The notes below the pieces were generated by a model. It was given only the letters and a program-made list of their open reading frames with translations, searched no databases and was not told where the DNA came from. Source: an uncultured Lachnospiraceae bacterium (lineage in GTDB: Bacteria > Bacillota > Clostridia > Lachnospirales > Lachnospiraceae). From it: DNA of 64,000 nt. A program made the position numbers and the translations under genes. Where the stretch lies: the NCBI GenBank assembly GCA_947382625.1, contig CANDAG010000004.1, forward strand, positions 1-64,000, read 5' to 3'. Position 1 is the stretch's first letter, and the number at the start of each line of letters is the position of its first letter. Shown here piece after piece: positions 42,485 to 51,203 of the stretch.

Positions 42485-44104
42485 TCAATTGTCCGGACCG
42501 ATAAGCCGGCCCTCAGAACGTATCGGCGTTTCATTTTCTCCAGAAGGCGCAGGGATATACATCTTGGCAAAAATATCTTTTTTTACAATATAAACGTCGG
42601 CAGGATCCTCCAGCCGGCTCACCAGCCAGTCACCGGGAAGGCCCAGCAGATAGCTGTCGCTCCAGGGTACGAATACCTTGGTGCGGCGGGTAAGTCTTCG
42701 TGCGCGGATAAAGGAGATGTCCTTGGGGATACAGGTTTTGGCAAAATCCTTCAGATTCTTCCGTGTCCCGGGTTCTGTTTCCAGATCCATTGCGCTGACG
42801 GCTTCGTGGATGGTGGGAGCATATTCTCCATGGAACTGATAAGGGATGTCTGAGGGGTCATTGTGGGAGAGAAAGTACGCCTCGTCGTTTGTGTAGACCT
42901 CGGCTTCCACTCCAATGATAAAGTAGGTGTCCGCCCTGATGGTAAAGGGGGCGTCTCCTTCCAGCATACGGACCTCCACTCTGGTTCCGACCGGATAGAG
43001 GTCTGCGGCGCGGACATATCCGATGGGAAGCCGCTTTTTCTGGTAAACCGGTTCGCCCGAAAGATCCGGTATATCCCCTGAATCTGCATGGATCAGATCC
43101 TGTTCCCTGAAATAGCGGGCCATCCGTTCCGCAAGGAGACGGCGCACCAAAACGCCGGGCTGTGCCGGCTTCAGGGAACCATACTGGCTTTCATAGGCAG
43201 AGATCAAAAGATCTTCTCTGAGGAAACCGCCGGACTTTCGGATATGTCCGCCGCCGGAACCTAATCCCTCTGCCACATAGGCGGTCAGTTCATCCGCACG
43301 GGTCTGTTTTACACAGCTTCGGACCGAGAGTTTTGCACCGTCATCCAACATACAGTAGGCAATACAGACATCCACTGTGTCTGCCTCGATCAGCATGTCG
43401 CTGATAACGCCCAGAATATTAGGATCACACCGCTCGGCCTCCACAATGGCGAAACGGTAGTCCGGATGATAATCGTAGCCGGCCAGCGCCTGCCCGGCGA
43501 TCCGCAGCTCCTCCAGTGACAGATTGCTGTTCTGGAACAGGAAAAGGCTGCTCTTGTTGCACCGGAATTCCAGAGCATCCCGCAGGTCCTTGTCCTTTGG
43601 ATGGCGGAGCTCCTGCAATTTGCCGGTATCCATGAACAGACCATAGTACAGTGCAGTAGACAGCTCTTCGTCTTCGCCGGCATCAAAGCCTTCCCCGCAG
43701 AGCATATCCCAGACGATGGTGGCGCAGGCGCCATAGTTGTCACGAACTTCCCCCATAGCAGGGAGCTCGCTCAGCTGTGCCTTGTGATGGTCAATGACAG
43801 CCGTCTTTTTGGCAGGGAAATGCTGAACATTTTTTTCTCCATACCGGCAGTCTGCGGTCAGCAGAAGATCCGGTTCCTCCTCCAGACTTTGTACATATTC
43901 GACAGGGATGTGCAGCATTTCCACCATCAGTACCAGGTTGCTTTTTTGAATGGGGTTCCGGCCGCCGTAGATCAGCCGGGGATGTTTTCCCTGTGCCTGA
44001 AGATACTTAAAGATGCCATAGCCGCTGGCGATGGCATCTGCATCAGGATTGTCGTGGCATTGGATCACAATGCGGTCAAATTGCAGTAATTCCGTTAGTT
44101 TCAT
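42485..44104 (-). CDS. DHH-family phosphoesterase with C-terminal PGD-motif domain
   Basis: A 539-residue protein. The N-terminal DHH domain carries metal motifs HDNPDADA (17-24), a central Asp (TADCRYG) and DHH (105-107). The DHHA1 domain has GSGGGHIRKSGGF (282-294). Residues about 320-539 add an unusual region ending LGLPGDWLVSRLEDPADVYI (488-507), then KKDIFAKMY, which resembles the PGDYG type of module. DHH-DHHA1 enzymes cut pAp, oligoribonucleotides or cyclic dinucleotides. It starts at ATG 44104 with AGGAGGATTCCT upstream, overlapping the preceding gene by 29 bases. It is the fourth gene of the RyR/TIR operon. Confidence 0.8.
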   Translation of the reverse strand: MKLTELLQFDRIVIQCHDNPDADAIASGYGIFKYLQAQGKHPRLIYGGRNPIQKSNLVLMVEMLHIPVEYVQSLEEEPDLLLTADCRYGEKNVQHFPAKKTAVIDHHKAQLSELPAMGEVRDNYGACATIVWDMLCGEGFDAGEDEELSTALYYGLFMDTGKLQELRHPKDKDLRDALEFRCNKSSLFLFQNSNLSLEELRIAGQALAGYDYHPDYRFAIVEAERCDPNILGVISDMLIEADTVDVCIAYCMLDDGAKLSVRSCVKQTRADELTAYVAEGLGSGGGHIRKSGGFLREDLLISAYESQYGSLKPAQPGVLVRRLLAERMARYFREQDLIHADSGDIPDLSGEPVYQKKRLPIGYVRAADLYPVGTRVEVRMLEGDAPFTIRADTYFIIGVEAEVYTNDEAYFLSHNDPSDIPYQFHGEYAPTIHEAVSAMDLETEPGTRKNLKDFAKTCIPKDISFIRARRLTRRTKVFVPWSDSYLLGLPGDWLVSRLEDPADVYIVKKDIFAKMYIPAPSGENETPIRSEGRLIGPDN

Positions 44105-44660
44105 AGGAATCCTCCTGGAGAATATAATCACGTTCAAAATCCCGGCGGGCCACAAAGTTGAAGCCGATATCTTTGATGCGGCCACAGCCGTCCCGGTCAA
44201 TCTGATAAAATACCACCGTGGCGTCCCGGCAGGCGCTTAAGGGTGCACCGCAAAGACAGGCATTAAAATAATGGTCATGATCCTGGGGGCACAGGGTCAG
44301 GCGTCCGGAGGACAGCAAAAAATCTATTTCCTCACAGGGGGCATCCCCGTCCTGCCAGATGGCATAGGTATTGCCGGCCTGTTCATAGGTATCGCCTTCT
44401 ATGTGACGGTGGTTTGCCTCAAAATATGCCCTGCTGTTGGGATAGGGATAACGTTTCCCCTCCACAACATCCACCTTGAAGAAGTCTCCCGGCAGAGCGA
44501 TTTCCCCGGCCCCGTTCACTGCCTCCTGGGAAAAAAGGGCATAGCTGCCGTCGGGGAGAACCTGTATCGCGCCTTCCTGTATCAACTCCCTTTCCATGGA
44601 CGTGTGGGCTCCAAGCCGGTATGCAGACAGGATTTTTTGTCTTTTCTTTGCATGCTTCAT
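44076..44660 (-). CDS. Uncharacterised protein with PGD-motif module
   Basis: A 194-residue soluble protein. LPGDFFKVDVVEGKRYPYPN (56-75) followed by RAYFEANH resembles the PGD-type end of the DHH protein next to it. A second half carries several Cys and His residues (CPQDHDHYFNACLCGAPLSAC, starting at 124) that could bind metal. ATG 44660 follows AAAGGAGCGCTTTGT, 20 bases after the TIR gene. I do not recognise the family beyond the PGD resemblance. Confidence 0.65.
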   Translation of the reverse strand: MKHAKKRQKILSAYRLGAHTSMERELIQEGAIQVLPDGSYALFSQEAVNGAGEIALPGDFFKVDVVEGKRYPYPNSRAYFEANHRHIEGDTYEQAGNTYAIWQDGDAPCEEIDFLLSSGRLTLCPQDHDHYFNACLCGAPLSACRDATVVFYQIDRDGCGRIKDIGFNFVARRDFERDYILQEDSYETNGITAI

Positions 44661-44680
44661 ACAAAGCGCTCCTTTGCCGG

Positions 44681-46120
44681 CTAGTCTATGAACTGGCCGT
44701 TTTGCCAGGTGCCTGTGAGCACAGTGCCATCAGTGTAAGTCATAGTGCCCTGTCCGTTGGGGTAATTATCCTTCCATTCTCCGGTATAGGTGCTTCCGTC
44801 CGCGTAGGTGTTAGTGCCCTGTCCCTGGATCAGTCCGTCCTTCCATTCTCCGACATAAACGCTGCCGTCACTGCCGCGGTAAGTACCCTGTCCGTTTGCA
44901 AGCCCGTTTACCAGCTCTCCGGTATAAGTATCACCGTTTGTGTAGGTATAGGTGCCCTGTCCGTTTTCCAGGCCATCCTTCCATTCTCCGGTATAAATAC
45001 TGCCGTCGTTGTCCCAGACGATAGTGCCCTGGCCATTGGGGGCGTCGTTTTTCCATTCACCGGAATAGACGCCGGTGGTGGTGCCGGATCTGTAGGCAAC
45101 GTCTTTTACGTTTTTGGAGGATCCGGAAAGCGCTATAACGCCGATCACCAGCAGAAGAACTATGGCGGCAGCGGCGATCAGTTTGATTTTGTTGTTTTGT
45201 AAAGGAAGCTTTGGCCCGGCCATGCTTTTGGGGGCAGGGGCAGACTGCTCACGGGCAGGCGCCTTCTCCTGCACGGGGATAGTCTCAGGATAAGGTGCGG
45301 CAGAGTGCCGGACCGGTTCCTCCTGCAAAGGTGCAGAGCTCCACCCGGCAGGCTCGGCCTGTTCCGTGTACTGTTCGGCGGATTGCTGACGCTGTGCTGC
45401 TGCGCTGCGGGATGGCTTCATGATCCCCGATGAGGGCCAGTCTACCAGCGACGGGTCAAACACCTGGGAGCTGACCGACTCTATTGTGCCCTTCACGGCA
45501 TTAAGGTCATGGATGGTCTTCCGGTTGATGGATGCGTCCCGGAAAAAGTTGATGAACGCATCGGAAATATCATACTTGGACAGTGCGTCCTGCTCCAACA
45601 GAGTGGAAAGGCTTGTAAAGGCGGATTTCATGGCCCGCATCAGATCGTTGGAGGTATTATTGGTATTTGTGGCGATGTTGGCTCCCTGGTTTAAGATCTC
45701 GCTCTTGACGCCCCGTTCCACCTCCGGCTGGTCGGTGGTATCCCCCAGATGAAGCTGCTCTTCCAGGGAGACGAATACGATGGGCTTTTTGTTGTTGACT
45801 GCAGTTAAAAGCTCCAGAAAGCAGGCGTAGCTCTCGATGTAGCTCTGGCTTACAAAGGCGACTATGACATCAGCGCCGCGGACGTTCCTGAGCATAGGCA
45901 CGATCCATTTGTCGTTCACCTTATCGAAGGCTTTGTCTGCGTATACCCGCAGTCCGTACTGGATCTGCATGGGCACGATTGCGGATTTAAACACGGTTTC
46001 CCAGTTGTCACTGGCATAGCTGATAAAAACGTAGGGCTTTTTTTGAGAACATTCTGTTATGAACAGATTGTTTTCAAGATACTCCGAACGTTCCTTTTTT
46101 TGCATTTGATTCAGTCCCAT
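44681..46120 (-). CDS. TIR-domain membrane protein with MORN repeats
   Basis: A 479-residue protein in three parts. A TIR domain (about 28-170) starts YVFISYASDN and has a candidate catalytic Glu103 in ESYACFLELL, in the position used by NADase TIRs. A Gln/Pro/Ala-rich linker (235-308) leads to one transmembrane helix (313-332). Six MORN repeats (351-479, pattern YxGEWKxGxxxGQGT) follow. The positive-inside rule puts TIR in the cytosol and MORN outside. ATG 46120 follows AAGGAGTAAAAGACC, 18 bases after the RyR gene. It likely makes an NAD-derived signal or depletes NAD upon activation; that is inference. Confidence 0.87.
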   Translation of the reverse strand: MGLNQMQKKERSEYLENNLFITECSQKKPYVFISYASDNWETVFKSAIVPMQIQYGLRVYADKAFDKVNDKWIVPMLRNVRGADVIVAFVSQSYIESYACFLELLTAVNNKKPIVFVSLEEQLHLGDTTDQPEVERGVKSEILNQGANIATNTNNTSNDLMRAMKSAFTSLSTLLEQDALSKYDISDAFINFFRDASINRKTIHDLNAVKGTIESVSSQVFDPSLVDWPSSGIMKPSRSAAAQRQQSAEQYTEQAEPAGWSSAPLQEEPVRHSAAPYPETIPVQEKAPAREQSAPAPKSMAGPKLPLQNNKIKLIAAAAIVLLLVIGVIALSGSSKNVKDVAYRSGTTTGVYSGEWKNDAPNGQGTIVWDNDGSIYTGEWKDGLENGQGTYTYTNGDTYTGELVNGLANGQGTYRGSDGSVYVGEWKDGLIQGQGTNTYADGSTYTGEWKDNYPNGQGTMTYTDGTVLTGTWQNGQFID

Positions 46121-46138
46121 GGTCTTTTACTCCTTATT

Positions 46139-47509
46139 TTACATTTTGCTTTTGATGGCTTCGATATCCTTTTGTTTTTCTGCTTCGCTGAGCTGTGAAA
46201 ACGGTATGAGACAGTTATGGATGCGTTTGCTGCTGTCTGTTTCCGACCCGTATTTCCAGTTGTGTATGTAATGATACCGGCACCACCTGATATGCTCAAG
46301 CTCTGCAATAGATTCTACCGGGGTTCCTTTTTCAAGGAGCCGGTCTATGGTGAACATATAGTCTGAGGAGCTCACATTTGAGTAACGCTTGAAGCTGTCC
46401 AGCTTTTCCCAGGGGGTTCCGCCGTATTGCCTGTAATAAAATTCATGCTGTCTGCGGGCGGCCTCCATTGACCTTTCATTAAAAATGATATCGGCAGAAG
46501 CCGTTTCCTTTGCGGCTCCGAAGCAGATCAGCCGGTCGTTTCCAAAAAGGTTTGTTACGATATCCCCGTTAGGGGCGTAAACATGAAGCGGATGGCTGAC
46601 AGCGGAGGAGACCAGCAGCTTGCTTATAACAGAAATATTACTGTTCCCGTCCTTGCCGCCGCAAATGATGATACGGTCAAAGCCGGGCATTTCTCCGTAG
46701 TCCAGGATTCCCTCATCGTGAAAGATGATCTGATCGGGAGCCATCCGGTCAAGCTCTGTATGCTCCCGCCGGAAGGCGGTTCCGTCACCGTAAATATGGT
46801 ATTCGAAATGCTGTCCGGGATCGAGCAGGTTTATCTGGAGCCCGTAGAGCAGGATGTTTTTGCCTATATTATCAAAGCCGATGATAGCGATCCTCTCATT
46901 CAGGGTGACAGGATGCTCCTTCCAGTATTGTCTTGCGCAGTTTTCCGCAATGCTGAAGACGGTAAGCAGGGGATTCTCGATATTTTGCCTTGCCACATCC
47001 TCTAACATAATATATACGTTTTTGTCCTTCAGAGATTCGTAATGCTTGTTGTAAAATTCCAGATTTGCAGTATCGCCTGAAAACATAAGGAGATATCGGG
47101 AGCCTCCGCTTATGAATTTTTCTTCTCCCCGTATCCTGATCTTAGGGCGCAGGCTTTCAAAAATATATTCCGCATAGCCTGAATCGCCGTAAACGATGGT
47201 GGAGCCTGAATCAAGGAGTTTGATTCCGTTGATCATATCGTTTACCTTATTGAGCAGATTGACCAGGATGCTCAAGGTAGCAGCAAGCGCCAGAAAACGG
47301 GCAAGCTGAAGAAGTCCGCCAACTGCGATCCCGCTTTCGGTGGTGCCGGAATAAAGCTTGATGGATGCATAAAGAGAATCCAGAAAAGGATAAATACGAT
47401 TATCCTGGGTGATAAAAACAGGATAATAGCAGTACATTCCGATAAAAAACGGAAGGATTTTGTATAAGATACTTAATAACCTGGCAATAGCTTGAAGAAT
47501 TTTTTTCAT
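46139..47509 (-). CDS. Two-TM, Rossmann (RCK-like) and RyR-domain protein
   Basis: A 456-residue protein. Two hydrophobic helices (about 10-33 and 62-86) are followed by two nucleotide-binding-like segments, STIVYGDSGYAEYI (103-116) and RIAIIGFDNIGKNIL (206-220), as in TrkA-N/RCK regulators of ion channels. The C-terminus (401-450) has a RyR domain: AELEHIRWCRYHYIHNWKYG and NCLIPFSQLSEAEKQKD. A K+-type selectivity filter is not seen between the helices. ATG 47509 is preferred to TTG 47530 on the better purine spacing. It is first in a four-gene operon. Confidence 0.8.
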   Translation of the reverse strand: MKKILQAIARLLSILYKILPFFIGMYCYYPVFITQDNRIYPFLDSLYASIKLYSGTTESGIAVGGLLQLARFLALAATLSILVNLLNKVNDMINGIKLLDSGSTIVYGDSGYAEYIFESLRPKIRIRGEEKFISGGSRYLLMFSGDTANLEFYNKHYESLKDKNVYIMLEDVARQNIENPLLTVFSIAENCARQYWKEHPVTLNERIAIIGFDNIGKNILLYGLQINLLDPGQHFEYHIYGDGTAFRREHTELDRMAPDQIIFHDEGILDYGEMPGFDRIIICGGKDGNSNISVISKLLVSSAVSHPLHVYAPNGDIVTNLFGNDRLICFGAAKETASADIIFNERSMEAARRQHEFYYRQYGGTPWEKLDSFKRYSNVSSSDYMFTIDRLLEKGTPVESIAELEHIRWCRYHYIHNWKYGSETDSSKRIHNCLIPFSQLSEAEKQKDIEAIKSKM

Positions 47510-47540
47510 AATCGGCTCTTTATCTGACAAATTTTCTTAA

Positions 47541-47570
47541 ATTGTACCATTTTATCCGCCGTACTGTCAA
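47541..47570 (-). promoter_or_regulatory. Promoter of the RyR/TIR operon
   Basis: On the minus strand TTGACA (47565-47570), 18 bases, TACAAT (47541-47546), about 32 bases before the RyR gene start. Confidence 0.75.
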
Positions 47571-47641
47571 CGGTAACTGCGGGCTTTGGGGCTTTAGAGC
47601 AGGCGCAGGGTTCCAGGCTGTCTGTTACCGTACAGTTACAA

Positions 47642-47670
47642 TTGAATTTGCCGAAAGTATATGTTAGAAT
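47642..47670 (+). promoter_or_regulatory. Promoter of the sodium symporter gene
   Basis: TTGAAT (47642-47647), 17 bases, TAGAAT (47665-47670). It is divergent from the RyR operon promoter. Confidence 0.7.
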
Positions 47671-47753
47671 GAATACCATTGTCATAGGATTACGAATCCA
47701 AAACGACAGATATTTAAAAAGGTACGGAATGATTTGCAAGGAGGATAAGAGAT

Positions 47754-49112
47754 TTGGAAAGAGAAAAATTAGGGTCGCGGATGGGTTTTATCCTTTTGTC
47801 CGCAGGATGCGCCATCGGGATCGGAAACGTGTGGAGATTTCCTTATATTACAGGGCTGTACGGCGGAAGCGCCTTTGTGCTTTTTTATCTGTTCTTTCTG
47901 GTTACCATGGGGATACCGGTGATGACCATGGAGTTTGCCGTGGGGCGGGCCAGCAGAAAGAGCATCATTAAGAGCTATACAAAGCTTGAAAAGCCCGGAC
48001 AGAAATGGCATCTTCACGGCTATCTGGGCATGGCCGGGAATTATCTGCTGATGATGTTCTATACCACTGTGGCGGGCTGGATGCTGTATTATTTTTATCA
48101 GATGCTCACAGGCAGATTCGCGGGCAAGGATGCAGAGCAGGTAGGGGTTATGTTTCAGGATATGCTGGGAGATCCTCTGGTGCTCACGGTTTCCATGGTC
48201 ATCATTGTGGTCTCCGGTATCCTGATCTGTTCTGCCGGTCTGCAGAAGGGGGTGGAGCGGATCACCAAGATCATGATGAGCCTTCTGCTTCTGATCATTG
48301 TCATACTGGCGATCCATGGCATGACCTTAGAAGGCGGTATGGAGGGATTGAAATTCTATCTGAAGCCGGATTTTAAGAGAATGAAGGAGATCGGGATCTG
48401 GGAGACGGTGACTGCGGCCATGAATCAGGCATTTTTTACCTTAAGTCTCGGGATCGGGGCCATGGCTATTTTTGGAAGCTACATTGACAAGAAGCGTACC
48501 CTGCTGGGAGAAGCGGTAAATATTGCGGTGCTGGATACCTTCGTGGCGCTGGTATCTGGCCTGATCATCTTTCCCACCTGCTTTGCCTTCGGTATCAGTC
48601 CGGATGCGGGCCCACAGCTTATTTTTGTTACCCTGCCCAATGTGTTCAACAGTATGGCGGGAGGAAGGATATGGGGAACCCTGTTCTTTATATTTATGAC
48701 CTTTGCGGCATTTTCCACCATACTTGCAGTGTTCGAAAATATTATTTCCTGCTGTATGGATCTGTTCCACTGGGACAGGAAAAGGGCCTGTATGGTAAAT
48801 CTGGTGGTACTCATAGTCTTGTCTCTTCCCTGTGTGTTCGGCTATAATATCTGGTCCTCCTTCCAGCCTTTCGGGGAGGGCACTGCCGTTCTGGATCTGG
48901 AGGATTTTGCCGTGAGTAATGTGATCCTGCCCATCGGCTCTCTGTGCTATCTTTTGTTCTGCGTGACCCGGTATGGCTGGGGCTTTGACGCCTATCTGGA
49001 GGAGGCCAATACCGGCACAGGGCTGAAAATGCCCAAGTGGATCCGGTTTTACGTGTCGTATATCCTGCCGGTGCTGCTGGTGCTTTTGATCATACTGGGA
49101 TGGATCGGTTAA
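47754..49112 (+). CDS. Neurotransmitter:sodium symporter (SNF) family transporter
   Basis: A 452-residue membrane protein with about eleven helices. The N-terminal motif GCAIGIGNVWRFPYI is diagnostic of the NSS/SNF family; bacterial members such as LeuT and MhsT carry amino acids with Na+. The start is TTG 47754 after AAGGAGGATAAGAGAT. It sits alone and its substrate is unknown. Confidence 0.9.
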   Translation: MEREKLGSRMGFILLSAGCAIGIGNVWRFPYITGLYGGSAFVLFYLFFLVTMGIPVMTMEFAVGRASRKSIIKSYTKLEKPGQKWHLHGYLGMAGNYLLMMFYTTVAGWMLYYFYQMLTGRFAGKDAEQVGVMFQDMLGDPLVLTVSMVIIVVSGILICSAGLQKGVERITKIMMSLLLLIIVILAIHGMTLEGGMEGLKFYLKPDFKRMKEIGIWETVTAAMNQAFFTLSLGIGAMAIFGSYIDKKRTLLGEAVNIAVLDTFVALVSGLIIFPTCFAFGISPDAGPQLIFVTLPNVFNSMAGGRIWGTLFFIFMTFAAFSTILAVFENIISCCMDLFHWDRKRACMVNLVVLIVLSLPCVFGYNIWSSFQPFGEGTAVLDLEDFAVSNVILPIGSLCYLLFCVTRYGWGFDAYLEEANTGTGLKMPKWIRFYVSYILPVLLVLLIILGWIG

Positions 49113-49370
49113 AAGAGGCATAAGGTTGGTTGAAAGACGGCATAATCCTGACTTATTAGCTATACATCTTATGAAAACGGGAACTATGGGGCAGCTCATG
49201 TATGGAAAGTTATTGCAGAACGATAAGCTTCATTGTATGATTAAGAAGAGGAACAAAAGGAGAATACCATTAAAAACCGGAACTGGAAAGGCTATGAAAT
49301 TCTCAGTACATCGCGCTTTTCCATTTTCTGATGGACAACAGCGAAATTAAGAAGTGCGTCAGAAAACGGC

Positions 49371-51203
49371 ATGGTAACAAGTATGGGAGCAGGAAAGAAA
49401 TTTGTGGTACATTTGAAAAGCCTTCGGATTCGACAGCAGATACTGTTATTATCTGTATTATCTGTCTTCATTCCGCTCTTTATTATTGGCCTGTTTTCTG
49501 TGCTGCAGGCTAGAGGGCAACTGTCGGAGCGGTATCGTGCCCAAGTTGAAGATGCAGCTCTGCGCATTAATTCCACGGTGTTTGATATAACCACTTCTTT
49601 GTACAGTTCTTGCGATAGTCTGGCGAAGGCATCTTATCTGTCTTCTCTGCTTGGAATGGATGTTCCGGTTTCTCCCCGGAACAGTCTCTATGAGCAGGCA
49701 GAGGATACACTTTCGGCCATGCGCGTTTCCAACGCCGCTATTTCAACGATATGCATTTATACCAATAATCCAAATCTGCCCAAAGGAACGCACATTATTC
49801 CGGTAAAGAATTATGAGGATATGCCATGGATTCTTACCACGGACAATAAATTCAGGGGAGACTGGCAGTGTCTGCCGATGAAAGACAGCTGGGAGAATCC
49901 CATCTATGAGCTGTCCCTGATTCGGCAGCTGTCGCCTAAAACCGCCAAATATTCGGCGTTCCTGGTCGTGAGTCTGGATCACAATTATGTCAAAAACCGG
50001 CTTCTTGACAGTGAGTATCTGGTGATGGCTTCTGTGGATAATACCCCTACATTTTACGCCTCAGAGTCAGACTGGATGCAGGAGTTTATTCCGTTCCCAG
50101 AAGACTTTTCGGGGGATTACTATCATTATACAGGGGAACTGCGTCTGAACGGAGTCAGGCAGCTGGCGCGTATCATTACGTTTCTTCCTTACCGTACTGC
50201 CAACCGGTTTTATATCTGTGTGGCGGATGACAAAGCCTATGGCAATATCAACAGGATTACCGCCACCTATATCTTTATTCTGGTTATGGTCACATTGCTT
50301 CCCGTTTTTTCCGTCTGGATTTTCTCCGTCTATTTTGATAGGAGGCTGCAGAGGCTGAAGACAGTTATGCACCAGGTGCGGATGGGAGATTATAATATCA
50401 GCCGTTTTTTAGGAGGGGATGACGAGTTAAATGAAATTTATTCGGATTTGACCGCTACGGTAGAAAAGATCGAACAGGACGAGGCGAGATTTTACCAGGG
50501 GCAGATAGACAGGCAGAAGTTGATTAACCGTCAGCAGGAAATGGAATTTAAGATGCTGTCAAATCAGATAAACCCCCATTTTCTCTACAATACTTTGGAA
50601 ACCATCAGGATGCAAGCTCTGGCCGCTGGCTGCAGGGAAGTGGTATCCTCCATTAAGCTTCTGGGACAGTCCATGCATTATGTTCTGGAAAATACGGGTA
50701 CGGATTTTACCACCTTAGAAAAGGAGCTTCTCTATACGGAGAATTATCTGTCGATTCAGAAGCTGCGTTTCGGGAACAGAATCAACTGGCGCATTTCCCT
50801 GCCGGAGGGATTTTGTCTTGAGGCGTATAAGATTTTGCCTTTGCTGGTGCAGCCTGTGGTTGAAAATGCGGTGGTACATGGGTTGGAGAAGAGAAAAGCG
50901 GATGGGATGATTGTCATTGAAATCGGGGAGGAATCGCCGGGACTGCTGACGATCAGAGTGGCGGATAACGGAAAAGGCATGATGGCTCGGGAACTTGCCC
51001 GGGTGCGTGAGCGAATTGCCCTGGTTGAGCCTGATTCTGCGGAGAGCATCGGCCTGTATAATATCAGCCAGCGCATCCGGCTGATGTATGGCATCGCATG
51101 CGGACTTATCATTAACAGCAGGCAGGGGGAGGGAACGGAGGTGCTTCTGACGATTCCCTCCCGAAAGGATGAGGAGAGTGGCTATGGAACAGGAAATGAT
51201 TAA
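49371..51203 (+). CDS. YesM-type sensor histidine kinase
   Basis: A 610-residue kinase with transmembrane helices near 24-46 and 300-322 around an extracellular sensor domain, a HAMP-like linker and a His_kinase domain with phospho-acceptor NPHFLYNTLE, then a GHKL ATPase with VENAVVHGLE and ADNGKGM. It pairs with the next gene. The ribosome site before ATG 49371 is weak, so the start may differ by a few codons (ATG 49383 is an alternative). Such pairs sense sugars and control importers. Confidence 0.87.
   Translation: MVTSMGAGKKFVVHLKSLRIRQQILLLSVLSVFIPLFIIGLFSVLQARGQLSERYRAQVEDAALRINSTVFDITTSLYSSCDSLAKASYLSSLLGMDVPVSPRNSLYEQAEDTLSAMRVSNAAISTICIYTNNPNLPKGTHIIPVKNYEDMPWILTTDNKFRGDWQCLPMKDSWENPIYELSLIRQLSPKTAKYSAFLVVSLDHNYVKNRLLDSEYLVMASVDNTPTFYASESDWMQEFIPFPEDFSGDYYHYTGELRLNGVRQLARIITFLPYRTANRFYICVADDKAYGNINRITATYIFILVMVTLLPVFSVWIFSVYFDRRLQRLKTVMHQVRMGDYNISRFLGGDDELNEIYSDLTATVEKIEQDEARFYQGQIDRQKLINRQQEMEFKMLSNQINPHFLYNTLETIRMQALAAGCREVVSSIKLLGQSMHYVLENTGTDFTTLEKELLYTENYLSIQKLRFGNRINWRISLPEGFCLEAYKILPLLVQPVVENAVVHGLEKRKADGMIVIEIGEESPGLLTIRVADNGKGMMARELARVRERIALVEPDSAESIGLYNISQRIRLMYGIACGLIINSRQGEGTEVLLTIPSRKDEESGYGTGND

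Noticed and set aside
47769-49199. Long minus-strand frames opposite the sodium symporter (182 and 252 codons)
   Set aside because: His/Gln-rich, no domains and antisense to a clear NSS family gene.
49126-49350. 74-codon plus-strand frame before the YesM-type kinase
   Set aside because: No recognisable domain, no strong ribosome site; the stretch 49113-49370 otherwise holds nothing I recognise.
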